From NCBI RefSeq assembly GCF_014851805.1, contig NZ_JACVAK010000007.1, positions 1 through 36,216 of the forward strand: a stretch of DNA of 36,216 nt, given 5' to 3'. This document shows positions 1 to 6,844 of this stretch, piece by piece. The notes beneath the pieces are model-generated. The model saw nothing but the letters and a program-made list of their open reading frames with translations. It was not told where the DNA came from and searched no databases. The DNA comes from Pseudoxanthomonas sp. PXM02. Lineage in GTDB: Bacteria; Pseudomonadota; Gammaproteobacteria; Xanthomonadales; Xanthomonadaceae. Numbering within the stretch: position 1 is the first letter of the stretch; every line of letters starts with the position of its first letter. The translations under genes were made by a program, and so were the position numbers.

Positions 1-65
1 TGCCAGCGATCCCACATCAGTGCCTTCTGGGTGTCGGTGTAGTAGATCCTTTTCCTGCGCTTCAT
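1..65 (-). mobile_element. IS30-family transposase, N-terminal fragment (cut by window edge)
   Basis: The reverse strand encodes a start reading MKRRKRIYYTDTQKALMWDRW, the typical N-terminal HTH lead-in of IS30-family transposases. An AGGAG ribosome site lies about 8 nt upstream of the ATG at 65. Only 21 codons are inside the window; the gene runs off the left edge. The same family's C-terminus enters at the right edge in the same orientation. Family assignment comes from recognising the N-terminal motif, not from a search. Confidence 0.8.
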
Positions 66-100
66 CCGCAACACTCCTGCTGCCTACGCAGCTATCCGTG

Positions 101-123
101 TGTTGCGTCGATCATATGAATCC
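101..123. repeat. IS30-family terminal inverted repeat (transposase-start end)
   Basis: TGTTGCGTCGATCATATGAATCC is the reverse complement, at 20 of 23 positions, of the sequence at 36109-36131 beside the transposase stop at the other end of the window. These are therefore the two outer ends of one IS type, and the IS/host boundary here is about 123. Confidence 0.8.
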
Positions 124-150
124 GCGGCCAGAAGCAGACATCTGGCCGCG
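123..150. repeat. Half of a dispersed palindrome next to the IS end; also a 10-bp hairpin
   Basis: Positions 123-132 and 141-150 form a perfect 10-bp stem (CGCGGCCAGA/TCTGGCCGCG) around an 8-nt loop. The block GGCCAGAAGCAGACAT matches one arm of a short repeat found at five other places in this window. It starts directly at the IS30 boundary. The hairpin lies 11 nt after the stop of the hydrolase gene and could act as its terminator, but there is no clear U tract. Confidence 0.6.
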
Positions 151-160
151 CCGCCCTAGG

Positions 161-1141
161 CTAAAGAGTCCTGAGCCAATCCACCGAGCGTTTCAGAGCG
201 ATCTGGCCTGCCTCCAATTCGAGGTCGAATTGATACTCGTGACCGAGCGGCGGTTGATGGCCCGCGGGAAAGAACAGCTCAGACACCTCAACGCCATGCT
301 TCGCCAACTCACCGGAAAGCGCAACGGACTGAAGCCCCAGCGGATCCGCATTGCCTGCGCTAATAAAGGTCTTCGGGAAGGCCGAGGTCACATAGGGTGC
401 GATGACCATTGACTTGAAGCCCGGGACATCGCGCCAATTGCGTTTCCCGCTGTAGGCCCAGGTCGTCGACTTGACGAACCAACCGAGAATGCCACCTCCG
501 TCACCCATCTGCGTGACATCGTAGACACCGCAGTACAGCAGCGCGCCTGCTATCTGATCGGCAGACGTGCCAGGCGTTATGCCTAGCAGCCGCGCGTATT
601 CGGAATTTGTCAGCATGGCTGCAGTCTGAGCGGCGATCTGTGATCCTGCGCTATCTCCCGCAAGGACGAGCTTGTCGGTATCTAGTCTAAGGGGCACAGA
701 ATTCGCGGTTAGGTATGCAAGCGCCTTATTGGCTTGTCGAATAGGCCCGGGATAAGCAGCCTCGGGCGCGACGGTGTAATCCACGTTGACTACCGTGAAT
801 CCATTGCCGGCGAGGATCTTTAGATAATTGGAGACGTCCTGTCTCCGGCCGGAGACAAATCCGCCACCATGGAACCAAACGATGGTGGGGCCGTTCTTCG
901 ATGAGCCGGCGCCACGATAGATGTCAAGCAGAGCATCCGGATCAGCGGAGTCGTAAGACAAACCCTCCTGAACTTGGACATCCCCAGGTACCTTCGGGGC
1001 AAGTGCCGCCGATGCTTCCTCCGCCCCCATGTCAAATACAGATCGGATGACCAGGACGCTTGGCCAGGGCGTTACGAAGACAACAACGATCCAGGCCGTC
1101 AGAAGCAGCAGAGCCGACGCTACGATCACCTTCTTCAGCAT
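161..1141 (-). CDS. Membrane-anchored or secreted alpha/beta hydrolase (HSL-type esterase/lipase)
   Basis: A protein of 326 aa with the hormone-sensitive-lipase hallmarks. The oxyanion motif HGGGF is at residues 91-95, the nucleophile elbow GDSAG at 162-166 (Ser164), and the likely acid Asp266 and base His301 complete the triad. A hydrophobic N-terminal segment (about residues 5-24) lacks an obvious cleavage site and may be a membrane anchor or signal peptide. I chose the ATG at 1141 because GGAG lies 7 nt upstream; an in-frame ATG nine codons earlier (1168) lacks such a site. Known family members hydrolyse short-chain esters; the substrate here cannot be told. It follows a small gene and a VIT1-like transporter on the same strand, with almost no spacing. 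Confidence 0.85.
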   Translation of the reverse strand: MLKKVIVASALLLLTAWIVVVFVTPWPSVLVIRSVFDMGAEEASAALAPKVPGDVQVQEGLSYDSADPDALLDIYRGAGSSKNGPTIVWFHGGGFVSGRRQDVSNYLKILAGNGFTVVNVDYTVAPEAAYPGPIRQANKALAYLTANSVPLRLDTDKLVLAGDSAGSQIAAQTAAMLTNSEYARLLGITPGTSADQIAGALLYCGVYDVTQMGDGGGILGWFVKSTTWAYSGKRNWRDVPGFKSMVIAPYVTSAFPKTFISAGNADPLGLQSVALSGELAKHGVEVSELFFPAGHQPPLGHEYQFDLELEAGQIALKRSVDWLRTL

Positions 1142-1164
1142 GACTGTGCTCCGAGGATACGAAA

Positions 1165-1407
1165 TCAATCGGATGTCAGGAAATGATACTCCCGCAAGGC
1201 ACCACTACTACACTTGGAAGCAGGAGGCCGTTCTTTCGCTGCGTACCTAAACTTGTGGCGAAGCAATGTTCCGCTCATCCATTCTTCGGGTGTCACGACG
1301 ATATCCTGCCCATCGTAAGGTCCTCCGACAAGCAGCACGACAAGCGAGCGGCTTGCCATTCCAGACTCGGAGTGGGAGGAGGCGCCGCGCGCTTTGTCCT
1401 TGACCAT
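1165..1407 (-). CDS. Small hypothetical protein with a GGPYDG motif
   Basis: This 80-aa protein has a hydrophobic beta strand followed by GGPYDGQ (about residues 28-34). That motif recurs in small uncharacterised bacterial proteins that I recognise only loosely. The gene sits tightly between the upstream VIT1-like gene (stop at 1411-1413) and the downstream hydrolase, so it could be the middle gene of a three-gene operon. The start is uncertain: the ATG at 1407 lies 3 nt after the previous stop, and an in-frame ATG at 1359 (Met17) is an alternative. No function can be assigned. Confidence 0.5.
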   Translation of the reverse strand: MVKDKARGASSHSESGMASRSLVVLLVGGPYDGQDIVVTPEEWMSGTLLRHKFRYAAKERPPASKCSSGALREYHFLTSD

Positions 1408-1410
1408 GAG

Positions 1411-2100
1411 TCAGCCGAGTCCGCCGGTAAGGCTTCCGATGCCTGCTGTCGCCGCCATGGCCAGCGCCCCCCATAGCGTCACACGGAAAGCTCCACGAAG
1501 GAGAGAGGCGCCTCCCAAGTGCGCCGCAAGCGCACCCAACCCAGCGAGCAACGCCAGCGAGGCAATGCTTACCCGCCACTCAAGGTGATCAGTGCTCCAG
1601 ACCAGTGCGATCACGATGGGGGGTGTAGCGCCCATGCAGAACGAGATCGCCGACGAAATGGCTGCCTGCAAGGGCTTGGCTCTAGTTTGCTCGTGAATGC
1701 CCAGCTCATCGCGCAAATGAGCCGATAGCGCGTCGTGGGCGGTAAGTTCAACCGCTACCTGCTTAGCCAGCGACTGGCTAAGCCCGCGCCTCTCGTATAT
1801 TGCAGTGAGCTCGCGCAGTTCCGCGTCGGGCTCGGCGAGTAGCTCCGCTCTCTCTTTGGCGGTATCTGCATTTTCGGTGTCAGCCTGCGAGCTGACAGAA
1901 ACGTATTCACCGGCTGCCATCGATAGGGAACCGCCCACTAACCCTGCAAGTCCAGCGATCAAGATGCTTTCACTGGACGAGCTAGCGGCAGCTACGCCCA
2001 CCACAAGTGAGCTTGTAGATATCAGGCCATCGTTCGCACCCAGAACTGCCGCGCGCAGCCAGCCTGTCCGGTCGGCTCTATGCATCTCTCGATGGCGCAT
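1411..2100 (-). CDS. VIT1/CCC1 transporter family membrane protein
   Basis: A 229-aa protein whose N-terminal membrane segment contains ANDGLIST, the signature of the VIT1/CCC1 (vacuolar iron/manganese transporter-like) family. A second segment with GSLSMAAGEYVSVSSQ follows, then a polar cytoplasmic stretch rich in Glu/Asp (about 75-135), then three hydrophobic segments towards the C-terminus. Bacterial homologues are linked to Fe2+/Mn2+ handling; the substrate here is inference. I chose the ATG at 2100, with GGAG 7 nt upstream, over an ATG six codons earlier. It probably leads an operon with the two genes downstream. Confidence 0.88.
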   Translation of the reverse strand: MRHREMHRADRTGWLRAAVLGANDGLISTSSLVVGVAAASSSSESILIAGLAGLVGGSLSMAAGEYVSVSSQADTENADTAKERAELLAEPDAELRELTAIYERRGLSQSLAKQVAVELTAHDALSAHLRDELGIHEQTRAKPLQAAISSAISFCMGATPPIVIALVWSTDHLEWRVSIASLALLAGLGALAAHLGGASLLRGAFRVTLWGALAMAATAGIGSLTGGLG

Positions 2101-2423
2101 GGGTTCACTCCACAGCAAGCACGGGCTGATTCTTGCTCGATCATCGACCTTAGTCGTAACTGATTCCCGTTTGAAACTACGCGCCCTACCGGTCCCTATG
2201 TCCTAGACCGGAATGCCGAGAGCTACCGGTCTGTCACAACCCCGGCGGTCGCCTGCGGTCCACCCCGCGATTGCGATTAGCCGAGGCTGATTGAGCCTGC
2301 GTGCGCGACGCACCTCCTACACACTGGTAGGCCCTCTACTACGCTCACCAGGGGTACCTAAGCCCGAGGACGACCGCCGCAAGAGGGAGAAGATGTCATG
2401 AGCGTTTCATTCATGCACGGTGG
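2101..2423. other. Intergenic region, about 320 bp, no gene found
   Basis: This stretch lies between the adhP-like stop and the VIT1-like start. It probably carries the promoter of the VIT1-like operon, reading leftward. I see no convincing coding frame, RNA gene or strong promoter match. Confidence 0.5.
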
Positions 2424-3452
2424 TCAGCTGGCGAAGTCCAGTACGATCCGACCTTCGATTGCACCGGCACGCATGCGCGCGAATACGTCGTTGATGTTCT
2501 CCAGTCGATCGGTTGCCACCGTCGCCGACACCCTTCCCCTCGCGGCGAAGTCCAGCGATTCCTGCAGATCGAGCCGAGTACCGACGATGGAACCGCGCAC
2601 GGTGATGCCATTGAGCACCATACCGAAGATCTCGAGCGGGAAGTGGCCCGGCGGCAGCCCGTTGAGCGACACGGTGCCGCCCCGGCGGACCATGCCAGTG
2701 GCCTGCTCGAATGCCTTCGGCGAAACCGCGGTGACGAGGACGCCATGAGCGCCGCCGATCTCCCTCTTCAGGTAGGCGACCGGATCGGTGGTCCTGGCGT
2801 TGACAGTGATGGCCGCGCCTAGGCGTGTGGCGAGATCGAGCTTGCTGTCGTCCACGTCCACCGCCGCCACGTTCAGACCCATCGCCTTCGCGTACTGCAC
2901 GGCCATGTGGCCCAGGCCACCGATGCCGGAGACCACCACCCAGTCGCCGGGCTTGGTGTCGGTGACCTTCAGGCCCTTGTAGACGGTGACGCCGGCACAG
3001 AGGATCGGCGCGACCTCGACGAAGCCGATGTTCTTCGGCAGGTGGCCGACGTAGCCCGCGTTGGCGAGCGCATATTCGGCGAATCCGCCGTTGACCGAGT
3101 AGCCGGTGTTCTGCTGCGATTCGCACAGCGTTTCCCAGCCGCCGAGGCAGTGCTCGCAGTAGCCGCATGCGGAGTAGAGCCACGGGATGCCGACACGATC
3201 GCCTTCTTTCACGTGGCTCACGCCCGCGCCCACCGCCACCACGTGGCCCACACCTTCGTGGCCGGGGATGAAAGGCGGATTGGGCTTGACCGGCCAGTCG
3301 CCCTCGGCGGCGTGCAGGTCGGTGTGGCAGACGCCACAGGCTTCGATCTTGACCAGGATGTCGCCGGCTGCGGGACGCGGCACCGGCACTTCCTCTATTG
3401 CTAGCGGCTGACCGAACGCGCGTACGACCGCTGCTTTCATCGTCTTGTCCAT
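2424..3452 (-). CDS. adhP: Zinc-dependent alcohol dehydrogenase, AdhP type
   Basis: A cytoplasmic medium-chain NAD-dependent alcohol dehydrogenase of 342 aa that interconverts primary alcohols and aldehydes. The catalytic zinc motif CGVCHTD is at about residues 39-45 and GHEGVG at about 64-69. The structural zinc loop CxxCxxCx7C ([15 protein letters not shown]) is near residues 98-112, and the Rossmann motif GIGGLGH is near 174-180. Length and motifs are intact. The start at 3452 has GGAG 8 nt upstream; an earlier in-frame ATG at 3482 lies upstream of the predicted transcription start. A perfect FNR box lies upstream, so expression under low oxygen is likely, fitting a fermentative or redox-balancing role. 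Confidence 0.92.
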   Translation of the reverse strand: MDKTMKAAVVRAFGQPLAIEEVPVPRPAAGDILVKIEACGVCHTDLHAAEGDWPVKPNPPFIPGHEGVGHVVAVGAGVSHVKEGDRVGIPWLYSACGYCEHCLGGWETLCESQQNTGYSVNGGFAEYALANAGYVGHLPKNIGFVEVAPILCAGVTVYKGLKVTDTKPGDWVVVSGIGGLGHMAVQYAKAMGLNVAAVDVDDSKLDLATRLGAAITVNARTTDPVAYLKREIGGAHGVLVTAVSPKAFEQATGMVRRGGTVSLNGLPPGHFPLEIFGMVLNGITVRGSIVGTRLDLQESLDFAARGRVSATVATDRLENINDVFARMRAGAIEGRIVLDFAS

Positions 3453-3480
3453 GGTAGGGACTCCACTTTGGGGACACTCC

Positions 3481-3522
3481 ACCCTACGCTTCGAGCTAGA
3501 CGCAGGCGTTGATTGCGATCAA
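3481..3522 (-). promoter_or_regulatory. FNR-activated promoter of adhP (FNR box plus -10)
   Basis: TTGATTGCGATCAA at 3509-3522 matches the FNR consensus TTGAT-N4-ATCAA at every defined base. Reading leftward, TAGGGT at 3486-3481 is a plausible -10. This puts the transcription start near 3474, exactly 41.5 nt from the box centre, the classical class II activator spacing. The leader would be about 22 nt and contain the GGAG site of adhP. Confidence 0.8.
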
Positions 3523-3548
3523 GTGGGGGCGCACATGCACAGTCCCGA

Positions 3549-3577
3549 TATCCGCTTCTGGCCGAAAGCTTCTGGCC
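3549..3577. repeat. Dispersed palindromic repeat, copy B
   Basis: The sequence carries TATCCGCTTCTGGCCGAAAGC followed by a second TTCTGGCC. It matches the core (T)GTC(C/T)GCTT(CTGGCC/CGGGTC) found at five other intergenic spots in the window. It lies between the divergent adhP and arsR promoters. Confidence 0.55.
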
Positions 3578-3618
3578 AATAGCCGACACCTAAAAGGTGT
3601 GGCTGCCCACGCGGACTA

Positions 3619-3659
3619 TTGACAACATTCCATAGTTTCGGAATATTGGAATTATGGAA
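3619..3659 (+). promoter_or_regulatory. arsR promoter with overlapping ArsR-type operator
   Basis: A consensus -35 TTGACA (3619-3624) is followed 17 nt later by AATATT (3642-3647) as the -10. Overlapping it are the inverted repeats TTCCATA (3628-3634) / TATGGAA (3653-3659) and ATTCC (3627-3631) / GGAAT (3640-3644). Such A/T-rich dyads at the promoter are typical ArsR/SmtB operators. The predicted transcription start falls on or beside the arsR ATG at 3654, so the message may be leaderless. Confidence 0.7.
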
Positions 3660-3995
3660 ACCACCACCGCCCTGTCCGCCCTCAGCGCCCTCAGCCACGA
3701 CACCCGCCTGGCCGCGTTCCGCGCCTTGGTCCAGGCGGGTCCCGACGGAATGGCCGTCGGTGCGTTGCGCGAGCAGTTGGACCTGCCGCCGGCCACGCTG
3801 AGCGCCCACCTCAATGTCTTGCGCGCGGCGGCGCTGGTCCGCGACGAGCGCGAGGGACGGGTCATCCGCGTCCGCGCCAACTACCTGCAGATGAATGCCC
3901 TGATCGCCTACCTGACCGAGAACTGCTGCGCAGGCGCTGCCGCATGCGGCCCCGCCGTGGCCTGCACCCCCAAGAACACCGGAGCACGCGCATGA
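3654..3995 (+). CDS. arsR: ArsR-family metalloid-responsive repressor
   Basis: A winged-helix repressor of 113 aa. The recognition helix region LDLPPATLSAHLNVLRAAALV spans about residues 42-62, with the beta-wing at about 63-75. Arsenite-sensing cysteines are not in the helix; instead Cys91, Cys92, Cys98 and Cys104 cluster at the C-terminus, the arrangement of ArsR subtypes that bind As(III) in a C-terminal site. It is the first gene of an operon with arsI, arsN2, arsC and an aquaporin. Its stop overlaps the arsI start (ATGA at 3992-3995). It presumably represses its own operon from the palindromes that overlap its start codon. There is no good Shine-Dalgarno site. Confidence 0.93.
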   Translation: METTTALSALSALSHDTRLAAFRALVQAGPDGMAVGALREQLDLPPATLSAHLNVLRAAALVRDEREGRVIRVRANYLQMNALIAYLTENCCAGAAACGPAVACTPKNTGARA

Positions 3996-4480
3996 ACCGC
4001 TTCCACGTCCACCTCAACGTCACCGACCTCGACAGCAGCATCCGCTTCTATTCCGCGCTCTTCGCCACGCAGCCGGCGGTGGTCAAGGCCGACTACGCCA
4101 AATGGATGCTCGACGATCCGCGGGTGAACTTCGCCATCTCCACCACCGGACGCACTGCGGGCATCGATCACCTGGGCTTCCAGGTGGACAGCGCCGACGG
4201 CCTGGCCGCGATGGGCCAGCGCCTCGACGCGGCCGGCGGCAGCGTCGTGCCCGAGGACGCCACGATCTGCTGCTACGCGCGGTCGGACAAGCTGTGGACG
4301 GAAGACCCGCAGGGCACGCGCTGGGAAACCTTCCACACCACCGGCGCAGCGACCACCTACTACGCGGGCGATGCGGCGTGCGCCACCGATGGCACGGCCT
4401 GCAACCCCGATGCGGCATCGATGGCGCCGCGTCCGGTGGCCGTCGCCTCGTGCTGCGCACCGGCCTCCGGCTGCTGCTGA
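3992..4480 (+). CDS. arsI: ArsI/CadI-family metalloenzyme (C-As lyase-like dioxygenase)
   Basis: A 162-aa protein of the vicinal-oxygen-chelate (glyoxalase) fold. ArsI enzymes use Fe(II) and O2 to cleave the carbon-arsenic bond of trivalent organoarsenicals. The diagnostic vicinal cysteine pair that binds As is present (Cys93-Cys94 in ATICCY). Likely metal ligands are His5 or His7, His60 (GIDHLGF) and Glu112 (WETF). After the VOC domain (about residue 118) comes a tail with six more cysteines (Cys130, 137, 154, 155, 161, 162), ending in CC. I chose the ATG at 3992, which overlaps the arsR stop. CadI, a cadmium-induced homologue, is the alternative; the arsenic operon favours ArsI. Confidence 0.85.
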   Translation: MNRFHVHLNVTDLDSSIRFYSALFATQPAVVKADYAKWMLDDPRVNFAISTTGRTAGIDHLGFQVDSADGLAAMGQRLDAAGGSVVPEDATICCYARSDKLWTEDPQGTRWETFHTTGAATTYYAGDAACATDGTACNPDAASMAPRPVAVASCCAPASGCC

Positions 4481-4483
4481 GCC

Positions 4484-4924
4484 ATGGACCTGCGCGCCAG
4501 CACGTCCGACGACGGCACGGCGATCCGCGGCCTGCTGCAGGACAGCCGCCTGCCCGTCGATGACCTCGGCACCACCGTGATCGACTTCATCGTGGCCGTC
4601 GAAGACGCGACGCTCGCAGGCGTGGTCGGCATCGAACGCTTCGGCGATAGCGGCCTGCTGCGTTCGCTCGCGGTGCGGGCCGACCGTCGCGGCCACGGCA
4701 TCGGCGAGCGACTCGTCGACGCGCTGGAAGCGCAGGCGTCGGCGCACGGGCTGCGGCAGTTGGTGCTGCTGACCGAAACGGCCGCGCCGTTCTTCGCCCG
4801 CCGCGGCTACGTCGAGATCGCGCGCGACCAGGCGCCTGCCGCGGTGCGCGCCAGCGCCGAGTTCCGCACCCTCTGCCCCGCGTCCGCCCTTTGCATGATC
4901 AAACCCCTGGAATCCGTGCCATGA
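4484..4924 (+). CDS. arsN2: GNAT acetyltransferase, ArsN2 type
   Basis: A 146-aa single-domain GNAT fold. The acetyl-CoA binding motif A region LAVRADRRGHGIGERLVDALE lies at about residues 63-83 (R/QxxGxG/A pattern as RRGHGIG), and the later beta strand FFARRGYVE is at about 104-112. ArsN-type acetyltransferases are widespread in ars operons and some acetylate arsenic-containing or glutamine-analogue herbicides; the substrate here is unknown. The gene begins 3 nt after the arsI stop, and its own stop overlaps the arsC start (ATGA at 4921-4924), so translation is probably coupled. Confidence 0.8.
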   Translation: MDLRASTSDDGTAIRGLLQDSRLPVDDLGTTVIDFIVAVEDATLAGVVGIERFGDSGLLRSLAVRADRRGHGIGERLVDALEAQASAHGLRQLVLLTETAAPFFARRGYVEIARDQAPAAVRASAEFRTLCPASALCMIKPLESVP

Positions 4925-5304
4925 AGCGCGTCCTGTTCGTCTGCGTCGAAAATGCCAACCGCAGCCAGATGGCCGAGGCGTTCGCGCATCTCCACGGTGG
5001 CGACCAGGTCGAGGCGCTGAGTGCTGGCTCGCGGCCGTCGGGACAGATCAATCCGAAGGCGGTCCGCTTCATGGCCGAGCTGGGCTACGACCTCACCACC
5101 CATGCCTCGACGGCGCTGGACGACATCGACGGCGCCTTCGATGCCGTCATTACCATGGGCTGCGGCGACAACTGCCCGTGGGTGCCGGCGAAGCGACGCG
5201 AGGACTGGGCGCTCCCCGATCCCAAGCATATGGACGACGACGGGTACCGCGCCGTGCGCGACGAGATCGCCGAACGCGTCAAGACGCTGTTGGCGTCGCT
5301 CTGA
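4921..5304 (+). CDS. arsC: Arsenate reductase, low-molecular-weight phosphatase type
   Basis: A 127-aa cytoplasmic enzyme that reduces As(V) to As(III). The P-loop CVENANRS at residues 8-15 gives the CX5R signature (Cys8, Arg14). Two further cysteines, Cys81 and Cys85 (MGCGDNCPWVP), fit the intramolecular relay of thioredoxin-coupled ArsC, and the catalytic Asp lies in the later DPKHMDD segment (about 103-109). The start overlaps the arsN2 stop, and the stop overlaps the aquaporin start by one base (TGATG). Confidence 0.92.
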   Translation: MKRVLFVCVENANRSQMAEAFAHLHGGDQVEALSAGSRPSGQINPKAVRFMAELGYDLTTHASTALDDIDGAFDAVITMGCGDNCPWVPAKRREDWALPDPKHMDDDGYRAVRDEIAERVKTLLASL

Positions 5305-5981
5305 TGTCGCTGGGCCGGAAGGTACTGGCCGAGTTCATCGGCACCGCGCTGCTGCTTGCCTGCGTGGTGGGTTCCGGGGTCATGGGCGTGAACCTGGCCG
5401 GCGGAAACGCTGCCATCGCGCTGTTCGCGAACGCGGGCGCGACCGCCGGCATCCTCTACGTGTTGATCGTGGTGCTTGGGCCGGTGTCCGGCGCCCACTT
5501 CAATCCGGTGGTGACGCTGGTCATGCGGTGGCGGGGCGAACTGCGCACACATGAGGCCTTGGCGTACGTCGTGGTGCAGATCGTCGCCGCCTTCGCCGGC
5601 GTGCTGCTCGCGCATGCGATGTTCGACCTGCCCCTGCTCCAGCCCGGCACCCGCATCCGGACGGGCGATGGCCAGTGGTTGAGCGAATGCGTCGCCACGT
5701 TCGGCCTGGTACTGACGATCCTGTTGGGCCTCCGGCATCGCCCGGCCGCGGTGCCCGCACTGGTGGCATCCTATATCTTCGCCGCGTATTGGTTCACGGC
5801 CAGTGCGTCGTTCGCGAATCCTGCGGTAACGCTCGCGCGCGCATTGACGCAGACCTTCGCCGGCATCCGGCCTGAGGATGTGGCGGGATTCATAGTGGCG
5901 CAACTACTCGGAGCTATGACAGCAGTACTAACAGCTTACGCATTGGCGCTGGGCCAGTTTGTGATCGCTAACGGTGACTAA
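5304..5981 (+). CDS. aqpS: Aquaglyceroporin of the arsenic operon (AqpS-like)
   Basis: A 225-aa MIP-family channel with six hydrophobic segments and two half-helix loops. The first is NPV (residues 67-69, in HFNPVVTL) instead of the usual NPA; the second is a normal NPA (172-174, in FANPAVTL). In ars operons such channels (AqpS of rhizobia) let arsenite leave the cell after ArsC reduces arsenate, replacing ArsB/Acr3 pumps. No such pump is present here. The start shares a base with the arsC stop (TGATG). It is the last gene of the operon; I see no clear terminator behind it. Confidence 0.87.
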   Translation: MSLGRKVLAEFIGTALLLACVVGSGVMGVNLAGGNAAIALFANAGATAGILYVLIVVLGPVSGAHFNPVVTLVMRWRGELRTHEALAYVVVQIVAAFAGVLLAHAMFDLPLLQPGTRIRTGDGQWLSECVATFGLVLTILLGLRHRPAAVPALVASYIFAAYWFTASASFANPAVTLARALTQTFAGIRPEDVAGFIVAQLLGAMTAVLTAYALALGQFVIANGD

Positions 5982-6236
5982 CGTCGGAACCATCTTTGCT
6001 TGTCTCACTGCCTCTACAGGGGGATAAATAGGAGTGTGTTCGCAGATCCGCTGGTCGGCATGCAATCCTGTTTTTCTGTGACATCGTGCATAGTCGCGAT
6101 AGCTCGGGCTCTGTGTAAGCTCTCGACATCTGGTGATGTGCCTGGCCACGCCCTGTAGTGGTAGCGGGTCTTCAGTAATGATCGAGGTCGGATACTAACC
6201 GTCAAGTGATTTCTATCAGTACAAGGATGTGGCTCT

Positions 6237-6827
6237 GTGAGCACTCGTACCGAATTCAACGATGAAGACCTTCCCCCCGTCCTGCATCGCTTAATTGCGG
6301 AAGGCAGGCTAAGGGACTACGTGCTCATTGAACTGTATGCGACCGTCCCGTTCAGCATTGAGCGACTGGTGCAAATGAGGGTAAGCGAATTGTTGATGCG
6401 GTCCGGCGCATCAGATGCGCTCTGCATCGAGTACCGAGGGGCCGTGCGAAGAGTGCATCTTGATCGTGATGGCCTGTTCGCGATAAAGGCGTGGATAGAG
6501 CTGGCACGGCTTGAACAAACCGACTATCTGTTCCCATCGATGAGGTCAACGCATGGCCATCTGTGCTCAAGGCAGGCACGGAGGATCATCGATGCACAAT
6601 TTCATCGTGCACAGGGGTTGGAAGCATCAGAAGGCGAAGGCTGGCAGCAGAAGTTGAAGAATGACTTCAAATGCAGACTGAGCCGCTGGCCTTGGGTTGA
6701 ATGCGTAAGAGCGCAGTCGGGTGATCCCTGCGCTACACACTGTGAAGGTATGGCCGCACATGGGGGCCGGCGTCCTTTCAAGGTCCGAGGCGTACTCAAA
6801 GCTCGCCCAATTCACGGTGGCAATTGA
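6237..6827 (+). CDS. Hypothetical protein, possibly a degenerate tyrosine-recombinase relative
   Basis: A 196-aa protein starting at a GTG with AAGGA 9 nt upstream. Residues 27-125 read like a tyrosine-recombinase catalytic core out of register: a helix-rich LIELYATVPFSIERLVQMRVSEL, a strand pair VRRVHLDRDGLFAIKAWIEL, then DYLFPS and GHLCSRQARRIID, which resemble the segment before and around the HxxR box. The clear catalytic residues (Arg I, HxxR, Tyr) are not convincingly present, and the C-terminal 60 residues look unordered. It could be a decayed integrase or an unrelated protein. Codon use is less GC-rich than that of its neighbours, which suggests transfer. Confidence 0.5.
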   Translation: MSTRTEFNDEDLPPVLHRLIAEGRLRDYVLIELYATVPFSIERLVQMRVSELLMRSGASDALCIEYRGAVRRVHLDRDGLFAIKAWIELARLEQTDYLFPSMRSTHGHLCSRQARRIIDAQFHRAQGLEASEGEGWQQKLKNDFKCRLSRWPWVECVRAQSGDPCATHCEGMAAHGGRRPFKVRGVLKARPIHGGN

Positions 6828-6844
6828 GTATCATGGCACGCTCG

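Noticed and set aside
2398..2748. Forward frame with a good-looking GGGAGAAG site before ATG at 2398
   Set aside because: It overlaps the end of adhP in antisense and its translation is Ser/Pro-rich without structure. The upstream purine run is probably chance.
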